Source: Nitronereus sp964503895 (GTDB lineage Bacteria > Nitrospirota > Nitrospiria > Nitrospirales > UBA8639). From it: DNA of 64,000 nt. Below the pieces are notes generated by a model. The model was not told where the DNA came from. It was given only the letters and a program-made list of their open reading frames with translations, and did not search any database. Positions within the stretch are counted from its first letter, which is position 1, and each line of letters opens with the position of its first letter. The DNA lies in assembly GCA_964503895.1 (NCBI GenBank), contig CAZDCF010000008.1, forward strand, positions 1 to 64,000, in the 5' to 3' direction. Positions 16,548 through 25,757 of the stretch are shown one piece after another. The position numbers and the translations under genes were made by a program.

Positions 16548-18230
16548 ATGGCACCTCCATTAAGTAATATCGAAATCGCTAATCGTGCAGAATTGTGGCC
16601 TATTTCAGAAGTGGCTCAGAAAAAGCTTGGGCTGTCTTCGCAAAACTTAGAACCATTCGGCTGGTTTAAGGCCAAAGTGCCTCTATCCTCCATCAATCAA
16701 TTGTCAGCGCCTCAGCATGGAAAATTAATCTTGGTGACTGCTATGACGCCGACCACTGCTGGTGAAGGAAAAACAACAACCTCCATTGGGCTGGTTGATG
16801 GGCTAGCCAAGATAGGGAAAAAATCTATGGCTGCTCTGCGAGAGCCAAGTTTGGGCCCATGCTTTGGTATGAAGGGTGGCGCCTGTGGTGGAGGTTACGC
16901 CCAAGTTGTTCCAATGAGTGATATAAATTTGCATTTTACGGGTGACTTTCATGCCATCACGGCTGCACATAATTTGCTAGCTGCCATGGTGGATAATCAT
17001 CTATCGTGGAGGCATGAGCCCATGATCGATGCTCGACGGGTTACCTGGGGCCGAGTGTTGGACATAAATGATCGGTCGTTACGGACTGTCGTGACAGGGC
17101 TTGGCGGGAAGGCCAATGGGTTTAGTCGAGAAAGTCGGTTCGATATTACTGCTGCTTCTGAGGTGATGGCGATTTTGTGTCTTGCATCAAATCTAGTTGA
17201 TCTTGAACGACGGTTAGGGAATATCAAAGTTGGCCGAACTGCGGAAAAAGATATTGTATTTGCCCGTGATGTCAAAGCTCAGGGGGCGATGACTGCGTTG
17301 TTGAAAGAAGCGTTGAATCCTAATTTGGTGCAAACCTTGGAACATAATCCAGCTTTTGTACACGGAGGGCCTTTCGGCAATATAGCTCATGGCTGTAATT
17401 CCGTGATCGCAACAAAGGCTGCTCTGAAGTTAGCGGACTTTGTGGTTACAGAAGCTGGGTTTGGTGCGGATCTTGGGGCAGAGAAATTTTTTAATATTAA
17501 ATGTCGTTATTCTGGCTTATCCCCAGATTGTGCCGTAGTAGTTGCCACCATAAAAGCCTTAAAACTACATGGAGGAACCGATCCAAAAGAACTGGGTAAG
17601 GAGGATCTGAAGGCGATCAAAGGTGGGTTTCCCAATTTGCTTCGCCATGTGGGAAATGTGAAAAAATTTGGAGTTCCTGTGGTGGTAGCGATTAATCAGT
17701 TTGCGAGTGATACCAAGGCCGAATTGGATCTTGTAACCAAGATTTGTGCGGAACAAGATGTATGTGTCGCGTTGTCCAATCATTGGGAAAAGGGTGGTGA
17801 GGGGGCTATGCTTCTCGCAGATCTCGTGGTCCACACCATAGAAAAGAAGCAGGCGAAGTTCCAGGTGCTCTACCCTGATGTTCTGCCGTTTGCGGAAAAA
17901 GTACGCACCATTGCGCAGCAAATCTACAGTGCTGATGATGTAGAATTTCCTAAAATGGTTCTAGAGTCTTTTGAGGAATTAGAAAAAAATGGATATGGTC
18001 ACTTTCCTATATGCATGGCCAAGACACAGTATAGTTTTTCGACTGATCCATCGTTGAAGGGTGCGCCGTCTGGTTTTACTATTCCCATCCGGGAGGTACG
18101 CCTTTCGCTTGGCGCGGAATTCATCGTGGTGTTAACTGGGGATATTATGACCATGCCAGGCCTTCCTCGATTGCCTGCAGCTGCAGCTGTTGGGGTAGAT
18201 GCGAGCGGAGATATTGTGGGGCTGTTTTAA
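16548..18230 (+). CDS. fhs: formate-tetrahydrofolate ligase
   Basis: 560 residues from ATG 16548; the frame is open 26 codons further but family N-termini begin near MAPPLSNIEIA. The ATP loop TPTTAGEGKTTTSIG (about residues 65-79), GPCFGMKGGACGGGYAQV and the C-terminal TGDIMTMPGLPRLPAA are diagnostic. The enzyme makes 10-formyl-THF from formate, ATP and THF, feeding purine and fMet synthesis or acting as the entry of the reductive C1 branch. In Nitrospira-type autotrophs it may link formate use to C1 metabolism; gcvH and lpdA of the glycine system lie far downstream. It is a single gene before uvrB (40-base gap). Confidence 0.95.
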   Translation: MAPPLSNIEIANRAELWPISEVAQKKLGLSSQNLEPFGWFKAKVPLSSINQLSAPQHGKLILVTAMTPTTAGEGKTTTSIGLVDGLAKIGKKSMAALREPSLGPCFGMKGGACGGGYAQVVPMSDINLHFTGDFHAITAAHNLLAAMVDNHLSWRHEPMIDARRVTWGRVLDINDRSLRTVVTGLGGKANGFSRESRFDITAASEVMAILCLASNLVDLERRLGNIKVGRTAEKDIVFARDVKAQGAMTALLKEALNPNLVQTLEHNPAFVHGGPFGNIAHGCNSVIATKAALKLADFVVTEAGFGADLGAEKFFNIKCRYSGLSPDCAVVVATIKALKLHGGTDPKELGKEDLKAIKGGFPNLLRHVGNVKKFGVPVVVAINQFASDTKAELDLVTKICAEQDVCVALSNHWEKGGEGAMLLADLVVHTIEKKQAKFQVLYPDVLPFAEKVRTIAQQIYSADDVEFPKMVLESFEELEKNGYGHFPICMAKTQYSFSTDPSLKGAPSGFTIPIREVRLSLGAEFIVVLTGDIMTMPGLPRLPAAAAVGVDASGDIVGLF

Positions 18231-18270
18231 TTACACAGCATAAAGAGAGAAAGGTTTTTCAGGATAAGAA

Positions 18271-20277
18271 ATGTCGAAGTTTATTTTAGAATCAGAATTC
18301 TCTCCAAGAGGTGATCAAGGTCAGGCTATTGCTGCATTGGTTGAGGGGGTGAATGTCGGCAAACGACATCAAGTGTTGTTAGGGGTTACTGGTTCGGGCA
18401 AGACCTTTACCATGGCCAATGTGATTGCCAAAGTGCAGAAGCCGACATTAGTAGTGGTACACAATAAAACTTTGGCTGCGCAGTTGTACCAAGAGTTTAA
18501 AAGTTTTTTCCCACGTAATGCTGTTGAGTATTTCGTGAGTTATTACGATTATTATCAACCTGAAGCCTACATTCCGTCGACAGATACCTATATTGCTAAA
18601 GATGCTTCAATCAACGATACCATTGATCAGCTGCGGCATGCTGCTACTTCCAAACTCTTAGAGCGCGATGACATAATTATCGTGTCTTCAGTGTCTTGTA
18701 TTTATGGGTTAGGTTCTCCAGAAGTTTATCATGGGATGTTACTCTATCTTGAAGAGGGAATGGAGATATGTCGTGAGAAAATCTTAGAGAAATTGGTCGA
18801 GATTCAATATTCCAGAAATGATATGGATTTACAGCGTGGAATGTTTCGGGCTCGCGGCGATGTCATTGAAATTTTTCCTGCTGCGTCAGACTCCAACACC
18901 ATTCGCGTGGAATTATTCGGTGATACTATTGATTCGATTTCTGAGATTGACCCTCTGACAGGAAAACTGCTTGGACGTCTTTCAAAGATTCCCATTTATC
19001 CTAAAAGTCATTATGTGATAGCACCTGATCGATATGATAATGCGTTGAAGGGGATTGAAGATGAACTTGAAGAACGACTTCTCGATTTTCAACGCAATGG
19101 CCAATTGCTCGAAGCCCAGCGCGTAGAGCAACGTACTAGGTTTGATCTCGAGATGATTCGAGCTATGGGGTATTGTCATGGCATTGAGAATTATTCTCGT
19201 CATTTGAGTGGCCGAGTCCAAGGGCAACCTCCCCCAACGTTGTTAGATTATTTTTCTAAAGACTATCTCTTAATCGTGGATGAAGCACATGTGACGATTC
19301 CTCAGTTTCGAGGCATGTATGAAGGCGATCATTCCCGAAAAAAGACCTTGGTGGAATATGGGTTTCGTTTGCCATCGGCGATGGATAATCGGCCACTCAA
19401 GTTCAAGGAGTTCGAAGGTTTGATTAGGCAGGTGATTTATGTTTCGGCAACACCAGGTTCTTATGAATTGAAGCATGGGAGCAAGGATATAGTGGAGCAA
19501 ATTATTCGCCCAACTGGATTAATGGACCCAGTTATCAAAGTCAAACCCGCAAAGGGTCAAGTCGACGATCTGTTAAAGGAAATCAAATTAACCATTGCTA
19601 AAGGTTTTCGTGTACTAGTGACAACTCTAACTAAGCGTATGGCCGAAGACCTGACAGAGTACTATCATGATTTAGGGTTAAAAGTGAGTTATTTGCATTC
19701 AGATATAAAGACCCTAGAGCGGGTCGATATTATTCGAGACCTTCGACGTGGCAAGTTTGACGTGCTCGTGGGTATCAATCTATTGCGCGAAGGGCTTGAT
19801 TTGCCTGAAGTGGCATTAGTTGGTGTGTTAGATGCGGACAAAGAAGGATTTCTCCGTGGGCATCGGGCCTTGATTCAAACAGCGGGTCGTGCTGCACGGA
19901 ATAGCGAAGGCAAAGTTATACTCTATGGGGATGTGATCACAGATTCAATGAGAGCCACAATTGATGAAACAACTCGTAGGCGAATTCTTCAGTCTGACTA
20001 CAATGATACAAATGGGATTACTCCAGAAACGATTAAAAAGCGCATCTTTGATCTCGAGTGTCAAATTGCCGAAGCCGACTATCTTGAGTTGACCCCGGTT
20101 ATCGAGGAAGAAGAAATCTGTGGTTATGAATCAGAATTTGAAAAAAATATTGAGAAGTTGGAAAAGGAAATGAAAGCAGCGGCAAAAACTCTAGAGTTCG
20201 AACGAGCTGCCAAATTGCGTGATAGGATTAAGGCATTACGACAAAGAGAGCTACAAGTGGGAGGGAGTCTTAATTAG
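18271..20277 (+). CDS. uvrB: UvrABC system protein B
   Basis: 668 residues, full length. Helicase-like ATPase of nucleotide excision repair that verifies damage delivered by UvrA and recruits UvrC. Walker A GVTGSGKT (about 39-46), the beta-hairpin YYDYYQPEAYIP (about 92-103), DEAH in IVDEAHVTIPQ, the helicase motifs LVTTLTKRMAEDLTEYY and RAARNSEGKV, and a C-terminal UVR domain (EKEMKAAAKTLEFERAAKLRD, about 630-655) that contacts UvrC. Start ATG follows GGTTTTTCAGGATAAG. Confidence 0.97.
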   Translation: MSKFILESEFSPRGDQGQAIAALVEGVNVGKRHQVLLGVTGSGKTFTMANVIAKVQKPTLVVVHNKTLAAQLYQEFKSFFPRNAVEYFVSYYDYYQPEAYIPSTDTYIAKDASINDTIDQLRHAATSKLLERDDIIIVSSVSCIYGLGSPEVYHGMLLYLEEGMEICREKILEKLVEIQYSRNDMDLQRGMFRARGDVIEIFPAASDSNTIRVELFGDTIDSISEIDPLTGKLLGRLSKIPIYPKSHYVIAPDRYDNALKGIEDELEERLLDFQRNGQLLEAQRVEQRTRFDLEMIRAMGYCHGIENYSRHLSGRVQGQPPPTLLDYFSKDYLLIVDEAHVTIPQFRGMYEGDHSRKKTLVEYGFRLPSAMDNRPLKFKEFEGLIRQVIYVSATPGSYELKHGSKDIVEQIIRPTGLMDPVIKVKPAKGQVDDLLKEIKLTIAKGFRVLVTTLTKRMAEDLTEYYHDLGLKVSYLHSDIKTLERVDIIRDLRRGKFDVLVGINLLREGLDLPEVALVGVLDADKEGFLRGHRALIQTAGRAARNSEGKVILYGDVITDSMRATIDETTRRRILQSDYNDTNGITPETIKKRIFDLECQIAEADYLELTPVIEEEEICGYESEFEKNIEKLEKEMKAAAKTLEFERAAKLRDRIKALRQRELQVGGSLN

Positions 20278-20283
20278 AGGGGG

Positions 20284-20556
20284 TCAAATGTTTTTATAGA
20301 GGTAGATGCCGAGAAAAATTCCTAACAAGGTGAGGAGATTTATTTTCAGGATGAAACCTAGGGTAATTTTTATCAAAACCAGATCTACCGTCAGTGGTGG
20401 CTCCAACCCTGGTGAAACAGAGCGGGCAAAGATATTCTGAATAGTCCCTGAAGGGGCGAATACTCGGAGAATTTCCCCTAAGACCCCCCCCAAAAGACCA
20501 CCGATAAAAATAAAACCCAAGAGGGTCCATCCCGATTTTTTCACAAAATCCCCCAT
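20284..20556 (-). CDS. DUF4321 membrane protein
   Basis: 90 residues with two hydrophobic segments (TLLGFIFIGGLLGGVLGEIL near the N-terminus and INLLTLLGIFLGIYLY at the C-terminus) and the central IQNIFAR...PPLTVDLVLIKITLGF pattern of the DUF4321 family. Function is unknown; members are small inner-membrane proteins of many anaerobic and environmental phyla. It converges on uvrB with six bases between the stop codons. Confidence 0.75.
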   Translation of the reverse strand: MGDFVKKSGWTLLGFIFIGGLLGGVLGEILRVFAPSGTIQNIFARSVSPGLEPPLTVDLVLIKITLGFILKINLLTLLGIFLGIYLYKNI

Positions 20557-20667
20557 CGGCGAGCCTTGAGTACTCGGCCGGATTTGATAGGAATGTAAGG
20601 GTAAACTACTAAGAAAAGTACGGCAATTATGTCCTTAAGTCAAGAAGGTCATTCCCTAAGTGTAACC

Positions 20668-20697
20668 TTGACAGGTTGTTTTAGCCTTGTCTAGAAT
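20668..20697 (+). promoter_or_regulatory. sigma-70-like promoter for ffh
   Basis: TTGACA (20668-20673) and TAGAAT (20692-20697) with an 18-base spacer, about 50 bases before the ffh start. Five of six matches in the -10. Confidence 0.55.
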
Positions 20698-20743
20698 TTT
20701 TCAGAATTTCTCATATTTTCCATATGGTTAGGAGCCACGGTTA

Positions 20744-22132
20744 ATGTTTTCCGCTCTAACAGAAAAAATTGATTCAGTCCTCAAAAAGATCAGGCAACCG
20801 GGTATCTTGCGTGAGCAAGATGTTATGGATGTCTTAAAGGAGGTTCGTCTTGCACTGTTAGAGGCCGATGTAAATTTCAAGATAGTCAAAGATTTCATAA
20901 ACCGGGTTCAGGATAAGGCTATTGGCCGTGAAATTCTTGAAAGTCTCAATTCTGGCCAACAGGTAGTTAAAATCGTTTGGGAAGAATTGCGGGATCTCAT
21001 GGGATCCGAACATGCAGGTGTGACATTGTCTTCCCAGCCTCCTACGGTAGTCATGATGGTAGGATTACAGGGGGTCGGAAAAACTACGACTTGTGGAAAG
21101 CTTGCCTACCAATTCAAAAAACAAGGGAAGCGAGTCCTATTGATTGCAGCTGATTTCAGGCGACCAGCTGCAGTGGATCAATTAGCTTCACTTGGTAAGG
21201 ATTTGGATGTACCAGTTCATCGTACCGAAGGGGTATTGGTTGATAGAGGTCAACTGACGAAGTTTTGTGCGGAGGGAGTGGGCCGAGGCCGTGATCATGG
21301 CTATGACGTCGTGGTTTTGGATACAAGTGGACGTCTGCATGTTGATGATGAACTTATGCAGGAGTTGGAAGATATTCGGTTTGCGGTTACCCCCCATGAA
21401 GTTTTATTAGTCGCGGATTCTATGACCGGGCAAGAAGCAGTAAGCGTGGCTGAGCAGTTTGATCAGCGAGTTGGGCTTACGGGTGTGATTTTAACGAAAA
21501 TTGAAGGCGATGCTCGAGGTGGTGCCGCCTTGTCTATTCGAGCAGTAACGGGCAAACCAATAAAATATTTGGGGATCGGTGAAAAATTCGATGCCTTGGA
21601 ACCGTTTCATCCAGATCGCATGGCATCACGAATCTTGGGGATGGGGGATGTACTGTCCCTTATTGAAAAGGCCCAGGAGGTTATTTCAAAGGAGGAGGCG
21701 GAAAATATTCAGAAAAGGGCCTCGAACAATACCCTCACCTTGGAGAACTTTCGCGATCAAATTAAACAGGTCAACAAACTCGGGTCCATGGAGCAAATCA
21801 TGGGAATGCTTCCAGGCGGGGAGAAATTAAAATCCATGATGAGTGGTGACTCAGCCCAGGGATTGCCTGAAAAGGAAATGAAGCGTGTAATAGCAATTAT
21901 TGACTCCATGACCTTAAAAGAGCGTCGGGATCACACTATCATTAATGGAAGTCGGAAGAAGCGAATTGCAAAAGGCAGCGGGACGTCGGCTCAAGAGATT
22001 AACCGCCTGATCAAACAATTTTTAAGCGCTAAGAATATGATGAAATCTCTGGTTGGTGCAAAGGGTAACACAGGTAAACTTGGGAAGTTGAAGAAACGTG
22101 GGAAACTCATCAGGACTCTCCAGTTTCCCTGA
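20744..22132 (+). CDS. ffh: signal recognition particle protein Ffh
   Basis: 462 residues: N-domain helices, the G-domain with GLQGVGKTTTCGKL (about residue 105), DFRRPAAVDQL, DTSGRLHVD and TKIEGDARGGAAL, and a Met-rich M-domain (about 320-440: MEQIMGMLPG, IDSMTLKERR, SGTSAQEINRLIKQF) that binds 4.5S RNA and signal sequences. It targets nascent membrane proteins to FtsY and the translocon. The guanine-recognition motif is TKIE rather than the textbook TKxD, a conservative but noticeable change. It is followed by the rpsP operon. Confidence 0.95.
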   Translation: MFSALTEKIDSVLKKIRQPGILREQDVMDVLKEVRLALLEADVNFKIVKDFINRVQDKAIGREILESLNSGQQVVKIVWEELRDLMGSEHAGVTLSSQPPTVVMMVGLQGVGKTTTCGKLAYQFKKQGKRVLLIAADFRRPAAVDQLASLGKDLDVPVHRTEGVLVDRGQLTKFCAEGVGRGRDHGYDVVVLDTSGRLHVDDELMQELEDIRFAVTPHEVLLVADSMTGQEAVSVAEQFDQRVGLTGVILTKIEGDARGGAALSIRAVTGKPIKYLGIGEKFDALEPFHPDRMASRILGMGDVLSLIEKAQEVISKEEAENIQKRASNNTLTLENFRDQIKQVNKLGSMEQIMGMLPGGEKLKSMMSGDSAQGLPEKEMKRVIAIIDSMTLKERRDHTIINGSRKKRIAKGSGTSAQEINRLIKQFLSAKNMMKSLVGAKGNTGKLGKLKKRGKLIRTLQFP

Positions 22133-22133
22133 G

Positions 22134-22162
22134 TTTCGTTTTTTATCATAAACAGGTATAAT
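22134..22162 (+). promoter_or_regulatory. possible promoter for the rpsP operon
   Basis: A perfect TATAAT at 22157-22162, with only a weak -35 (TTTCGT, 22134-22139) at 17 bases. It would start transcription about 50 bases before the rpsP GTG. Confidence 0.35.
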
Positions 22163-22217
22163 AAACGCCTTTTGTTCCGATATTGACTCAATGTAATAAG
22201 GTAAGAGGAGGAAGCTA

Positions 22218-22490
22218 GTGGCAGTACATTTGCGTTTAAGTCGAATGGGGCGGCACAAACGGCCGTTTTATAGAGTCGTGGCTGTGGATTCCCGAAAACG
22301 ACGGGATGGGCGATGTATCGAAATCTTGGGTACCCATGATCCTTTGAAAGAGCCGGCGCTCACAGAATTGAAAACCGAACGGGTGTTGGATTGGCTCCAA
22401 AAAGGTGCACAACCTTCGGTAACAGTCCGAGCGCTTTTGCGAAGGTCAGGCATTTGGAAGACTTTTGAAGATTCTCGAAAGAAGTCATAG
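22218..22490 (+). CDS. rpsP: 30S ribosomal protein S16
   Basis: 90 residues, with the family signature VHLRLSRMGRHKRPFYRVVAVDSRKRRDG at the N-terminus (quoted in part as RLSRMGRHKRPFYR) and EILGTHDP shortly after. Structural protein of the 30S subunit. The start is GTG at 22218, supported by GAGGAGG about 6 bases upstream. It heads the classic rpsP-rimM-trmD-rplS order, but the small KH-domain RNA-binding gene often found after rpsP is missing here. Confidence 0.97.
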   Translation: MAVHLRLSRMGRHKRPFYRVVAVDSRKRRDGRCIEILGTHDPLKEPALTELKTERVLDWLQKGAQPSVTVRALLRRSGIWKTFEDSRKKS

Positions 22491-22606
22491 TTTCCTTCCT
22501 CCGGTCTAGGTTTCCCTTCCCATAATCTTGGGATTGCCTTATGACTGTTAGGAAGGCAGCCCAATTCTACGGAATCCATGCCATGTCCACGGTCAGTTGT
22601 CAGGAG

Positions 22607-23134
22607 ATGCGAAAGACTGAGTTCGTGACAGTTGGGAAAATCGTGAAGCCCTTCGGCGTTCGTGGGCAGGTCCGAGTTCTATCTCTCTCAGATGTGCCAG
22701 GGAGGTTGGAAAATCTCAAGGATGTTGTGTTAGAGACCTCGTCTGGTCAGTCACTTTCAACCGAAGTGGTTGAAGTACAATGTGACGGTCGTGGTTATCT
22801 CATGCGTTTCGATGTATTTTCTTCGCCAGAAGACGTCGGGGTGTATAGAGGGGCTTGGTTAAAGATTCCCCAATGTGATGTGCCGCCGGCGCCTGATGGT
22901 CATTTTTATCAGTTTCAATTAATAGGGTTAACGGTGTATGAGGAATCAGGAGAGATACTTGGAGTTTTAGAAGAAGTGTTTGAGACTCCGGCGCAACACT
23001 TATTGGTAATACGTGGTCAAGGCAAGGAGTGGCTTTTGCCTGCCTCTAAAAAATGGATTGCTCAGATTAATATTCCAAGCAAAAAAATGACCGTTATATC
23101 TAAAGAGAAATGGTCTGGTGATCATGCAGTGTGA
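22607..23134 (+). CDS. rimM: ribosome maturation factor RimM
   Basis: About 175 residues from ATG 22607; in-frame ATGs at 22583 and 22541 are also possible (183 and 197 residues) and none has a well-spaced Shine-Dalgarno. The N-terminal beta-barrel starts VTVGKIVKPFGVRGQVRV and the C-terminal PRC barrel includes HFYQFQLIGLTVYEESGEILGVL. RimM binds S19 and assists maturation of the 30S head. Its end overlaps the trmD start by about 11 bases, indicating translational coupling. Confidence 0.92.
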   Translation: MRKTEFVTVGKIVKPFGVRGQVRVLSLSDVPGRLENLKDVVLETSSGQSLSTEVVEVQCDGRGYLMRFDVFSSPEDVGVYRGAWLKIPQCDVPPAPDGHFYQFQLIGLTVYEESGEILGVLEEVFETPAQHLLVIRGQGKEWLLPASKKWIAQINIPSKKMTVISKEKWSGDHAV

Positions 23135-23861
23135 TGTTCTCACCTTATTTCCCGATTTGGTCGATGGTGTTGCTGCGCAAAGTATCCTGGGGCGTGCACA
23201 GGAAAGCGGTCTGGTTGAGATTCGGGCGCACGATATTCGGGATTATATTGATGGCCGGCACCGTATTGCGGATGGTGCACCTTATGGGGGTGGGAGTGGT
23301 ATGGTCATGAAGGCCGAGCCGATTTTTCGAGCCATTGATGCATTACAGACTGAAGGGCAAGAATTGCGTTTATTGTTCCCGTCTCCGCAAGGCATTCCAT
23401 TCTCTCATCAATTGGCCGTGGATTTCAGTCGTGAGTCAAAAAGGTTGGTGTTTATCTGTGGTCACTATGAGGGTATTGATGAGCGGGTCTTGACCAGGCT
23501 GGAATTTGAAGAGATCTCCATAGGAGATTATGTGTTGACTGGTGGAGAATTGCCCGCCATGGTCATGATTGATGCCGCAGCACGACTCATTCCAGGTGTA
23601 GTTGGCGATCCTGCTTCGGTTGAGGAGGATTCTTTCGCGGAAGTTCTATTGGATTATCCTCATTTTACAAGGCCTGAAGGGGTAAGAGGGTATGGAGTTC
23701 CTGAAGTATTGCTGTCTGGTAATCATGCGGCAATTCGATTGTGGCGTCGAAAAGAGGCCCTACGTAATACCTATTGGAAGCGTCCGGATGTGTTACGGGA
23801 TGAAGGTTTAACAGAAGAAGATCGAAAACTATTAATAGAAATATCACAGGAATGTGAATAA
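23124..23861 (+). CDS. trmD: tRNA (guanine-N1)-methyltransferase TrmD
   Basis: 245 residues from ATG 23124 (a GTG two codons earlier is the alternative). SPOUT-class enzyme that makes m1G37 next to anticodons. Seen: DVLTLFPDL at the start, GGGSGMVMKAEP, the SAM-binding knot ICGHYEGIDERV and EISIGDYVLTGGELPAMV (about 115-145), and the catalytic Asp-containing EDSFAEVLLDYPHFTRP. It overlaps rimM and lies 33 bases before rplS. Confidence 0.96.
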   Translation: MQCDVLTLFPDLVDGVAAQSILGRAQESGLVEIRAHDIRDYIDGRHRIADGAPYGGGSGMVMKAEPIFRAIDALQTEGQELRLLFPSPQGIPFSHQLAVDFSRESKRLVFICGHYEGIDERVLTRLEFEEISIGDYVLTGGELPAMVMIDAAARLIPGVVGDPASVEEDSFAEVLLDYPHFTRPEGVRGYGVPEVLLSGNHAAIRLWRRKEALRNTYWKRPDVLRDEGLTEEDRKLLIEISQECE

Positions 23862-23894
23862 GTTTAATCAGTGAGTGAGTAGGAGGAAAAAATC

Positions 23895-24329
23895 ATGAAT
23901 TTGCTGCAAAGGCTTGAGCAAACATTTCCGACAAACACCCTACCGGATTTTGAAATTGGTGATACCGTTCGGGTACACGTGAAAGTGATCGAAGGCGAGA
24001 AAGAACGGGTTCAGGTGTTTGAAGGCGTAGTGATTGCTCGAAAAGGAAAAAAAATCAGTGAAACCTTTACCGTGAGAAAAATTTCTTACGGGGTGGGTGT
24101 TGAACGTATTTTTCCGGTCAATTCTCCAAATATTGCTAAGGTAGAGGTCACCCGAAAAGGAAAAGTGCGACGCGCAAAACTGTATTACCTTCGTGATAAA
24201 AAGGGAAAACAGGCGAAAGTAGCAGAGCGCGAATTTTCAAAAGGCAAAAAAGATAAAACCATGGATGGCGTGGTTCCTGTGTCTGCATCCGAAGAAGAGC
24301 AGGAAACCGAATCGGTTTCCTCTGACTAA
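23895..24329 (+). CDS. rplS: 50S ribosomal protein L19
   Basis: 144 residues. The L19 core (FEIGDTVRVHVKVIEGEKERVQ onward, and GVGVERIFPVNSP, KVRRAKLYYLRDKKGK) ends near residue 118; an acidic Glu/Ser tail of about 25 residues (SASEEEQETESVSSD) is longer than the E. coli-type protein (115). Strong AGGAGG Shine-Dalgarno 8 bases before ATG. L19 sits at the 30S-50S interface. Confidence 0.95.
   Translation: MNLLQRLEQTFPTNTLPDFEIGDTVRVHVKVIEGEKERVQVFEGVVIARKGKKISETFTVRKISYGVGVERIFPVNSPNIAKVEVTRKGKVRRAKLYYLRDKKGKQAKVAEREFSKGKKDKTMDGVVPVSASEEEQETESVSSD
24302..24320 (+). terminator. hairpin at the 3' end of rplS
   Basis: Eight-base perfect stem GGAAACCG / CGGTTTCC with an AAT loop, lying inside the last codons of rplS. 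No T-run follows, so it may be a weak terminator, an mRNA-stabilising or processing hairpin, or chance. Confidence 0.3.
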
Positions 24330-24373
24330 AATCCGGTTGGACCGTGTCTACATCGGACTGGGAGAAGTGCATC

Positions 24374-25030
24374 GTGGAACCGCAGTCTGTGTGTGCTATC
24401 GAGAATCAGCCTACGCAAGTGTTTGAGGAAGATGCCCGTATATGTGGGTATCGACAGGTTGCGGGGTTAGATGAGGCGGGTAGGGGGCCGTTAGCCGGTC
24501 CAGTAGTGGGAGCGGCGGTCATTCTTCCCCGAAAATTTGCTTTAGAGGGTTTGAATGATTCTAAACAAGTCAGTCCCGAGGATCGGGACATTTTGTTTCA
24601 GGCCATTACCCGTTCCGCTCGGGCTTGGGCTATTGGTGTAGCTACTGAACAGGAAATTGATACTATCAATATTCTGGAAGCGACGAGGTTGGCATGGCGG
24701 CGGGCGTTGGACCAACTTCCTATCGCTCCTGATTTTTTACTTATTGACGCTACGGCGCTGCCTGGTGTGTTCGTGGCACAACGAGCAATCGTAAAAGGGG
24801 ATCGCTTGTCTCTTTCGATTGCTGCTGCGTCCATTCTGGCTAAAGTGCATCGAGATCGATTGATGCAAGACTATCATTGTCGATATCCAGATTATCTGTT
24901 TCATCTTCATAAAGGGTATCCCACACCTGACCATCTCCGGTTGATTCAACAATTAGGTCCGAGTCCAGTACACCGACGAAGTTTTGAGCCCATTAAGACC
25001 CTTCTACAGTCTTGTCAGGAGGATGTGTGA
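24374..25030 (+). CDS. rnhB: ribonuclease HII
   Basis: 218 residues from GTG 24374, chosen for the GGGAGAAG sequence about 7 bases upstream; a GTG at 24344 is the longer choice. Motifs: GLDEAGRGPLAGPVVGAAVIL (first catalytic Asp-Glu), LLIDATALPG, and the SIAAASILAKVHRDRLM helix. It removes RNA primers and single ribonucleotides from DNA. It belongs to the rpsP-rplS run. Confidence 0.95.
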   Translation: MEPQSVCAIENQPTQVFEEDARICGYRQVAGLDEAGRGPLAGPVVGAAVILPRKFALEGLNDSKQVSPEDRDILFQAITRSARAWAIGVATEQEIDTINILEATRLAWRRALDQLPIAPDFLLIDATALPGVFVAQRAIVKGDRLSLSIAAASILAKVHRDRLMQDYHCRYPDYLFHLHKGYPTPDHLRLIQQLGPSPVHRRSFEPIKTLLQSCQEDV

Positions 25031-25088
25031 CATCCAATTCTCAGGTCTTGGGTGAGGAAGCGGAAGTCGCTACTGAGCAGTATCTTCA

Positions 25089-25757
25089 ATGATTCAATTG
25101 TTCCATGTTTCAAAGTTTTTTGAGCGCTGTACTGCACTGCATGATATCACTTTGCGAATTGATAGGGGAGAGTGTGTCTTATTAACTGGCCCAAGTGGAG
25201 CCGGAAAAACCACACTTTTGAAATTGATCTTTGGTGCTACGATTCCTGACGAAGGGCAGATTTTAGTTCAAAACCGGAATATTGCTAGATTAAGAGAGGC
25301 TGATATTCCCTATTTGCGACGGACTATGGGGTTTGTTGTCCAGAATTTTAAATTATTGCCCAAGAAAACTGTGTTTGAGAATGTTGCACTCCCGTTGATT
25401 ATCCAAGGAGTGTCATTGGCTGAATCGAAAAAGCGAGTAAGAGAGGTCCTAAAAGCCGTTGGTATGGGACACAAGCATACTAGCGAAACTGGGGTCCTGT
25501 CGGCCGGTGAGCAGCAGCGGGTATGCATTGCAAGGGCGATAGTCAATAATCCGATCGTGCTCTTAGCAGACGAACCAACAGGAAATTTGGATATGGCTTT
25601 GACCTCTGAAATTGTTGAATTGTTTAAAACTATTAATGCGCAAGGCACGACGGTGTTGTTAGCGACACACAACCAAACCGTGGTTGAGGAAATGAATGGT
25701 CGGGTGATTCATTTGCAAGCTGGTCGAATGGTGTCAGATAAAGGGCCGATGGAATGA
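25089..25757 (+). CDS. ftsE: cell division ATP-binding protein FtsE
   Basis: 222 residues, ABC ATPase. Walker A GPSGAGKTTLLK (about 35-46), Q-loop VVQNFKLLP, signature LSAGEQQRVCIARAI (about 137-151), Walker B IVLLADEPTGNLD and a His switch LLATHN. With FtsX it forms a membrane complex that couples ATP hydrolysis at the divisome to activation of cell-wall hydrolases. The stop overlaps the ftsX start (ATGA), so translation is coupled. Confidence 0.95.
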   Translation: MIQLFHVSKFFERCTALHDITLRIDRGECVLLTGPSGAGKTTLLKLIFGATIPDEGQILVQNRNIARLREADIPYLRRTMGFVVQNFKLLPKKTVFENVALPLIIQGVSLAESKKRVREVLKAVGMGHKHTSETGVLSAGEQQRVCIARAIVNNPIVLLADEPTGNLDMALTSEIVELFKTINAQGTTVLLATHNQTVVEEMNGRVIHLQAGRMVSDKGPME

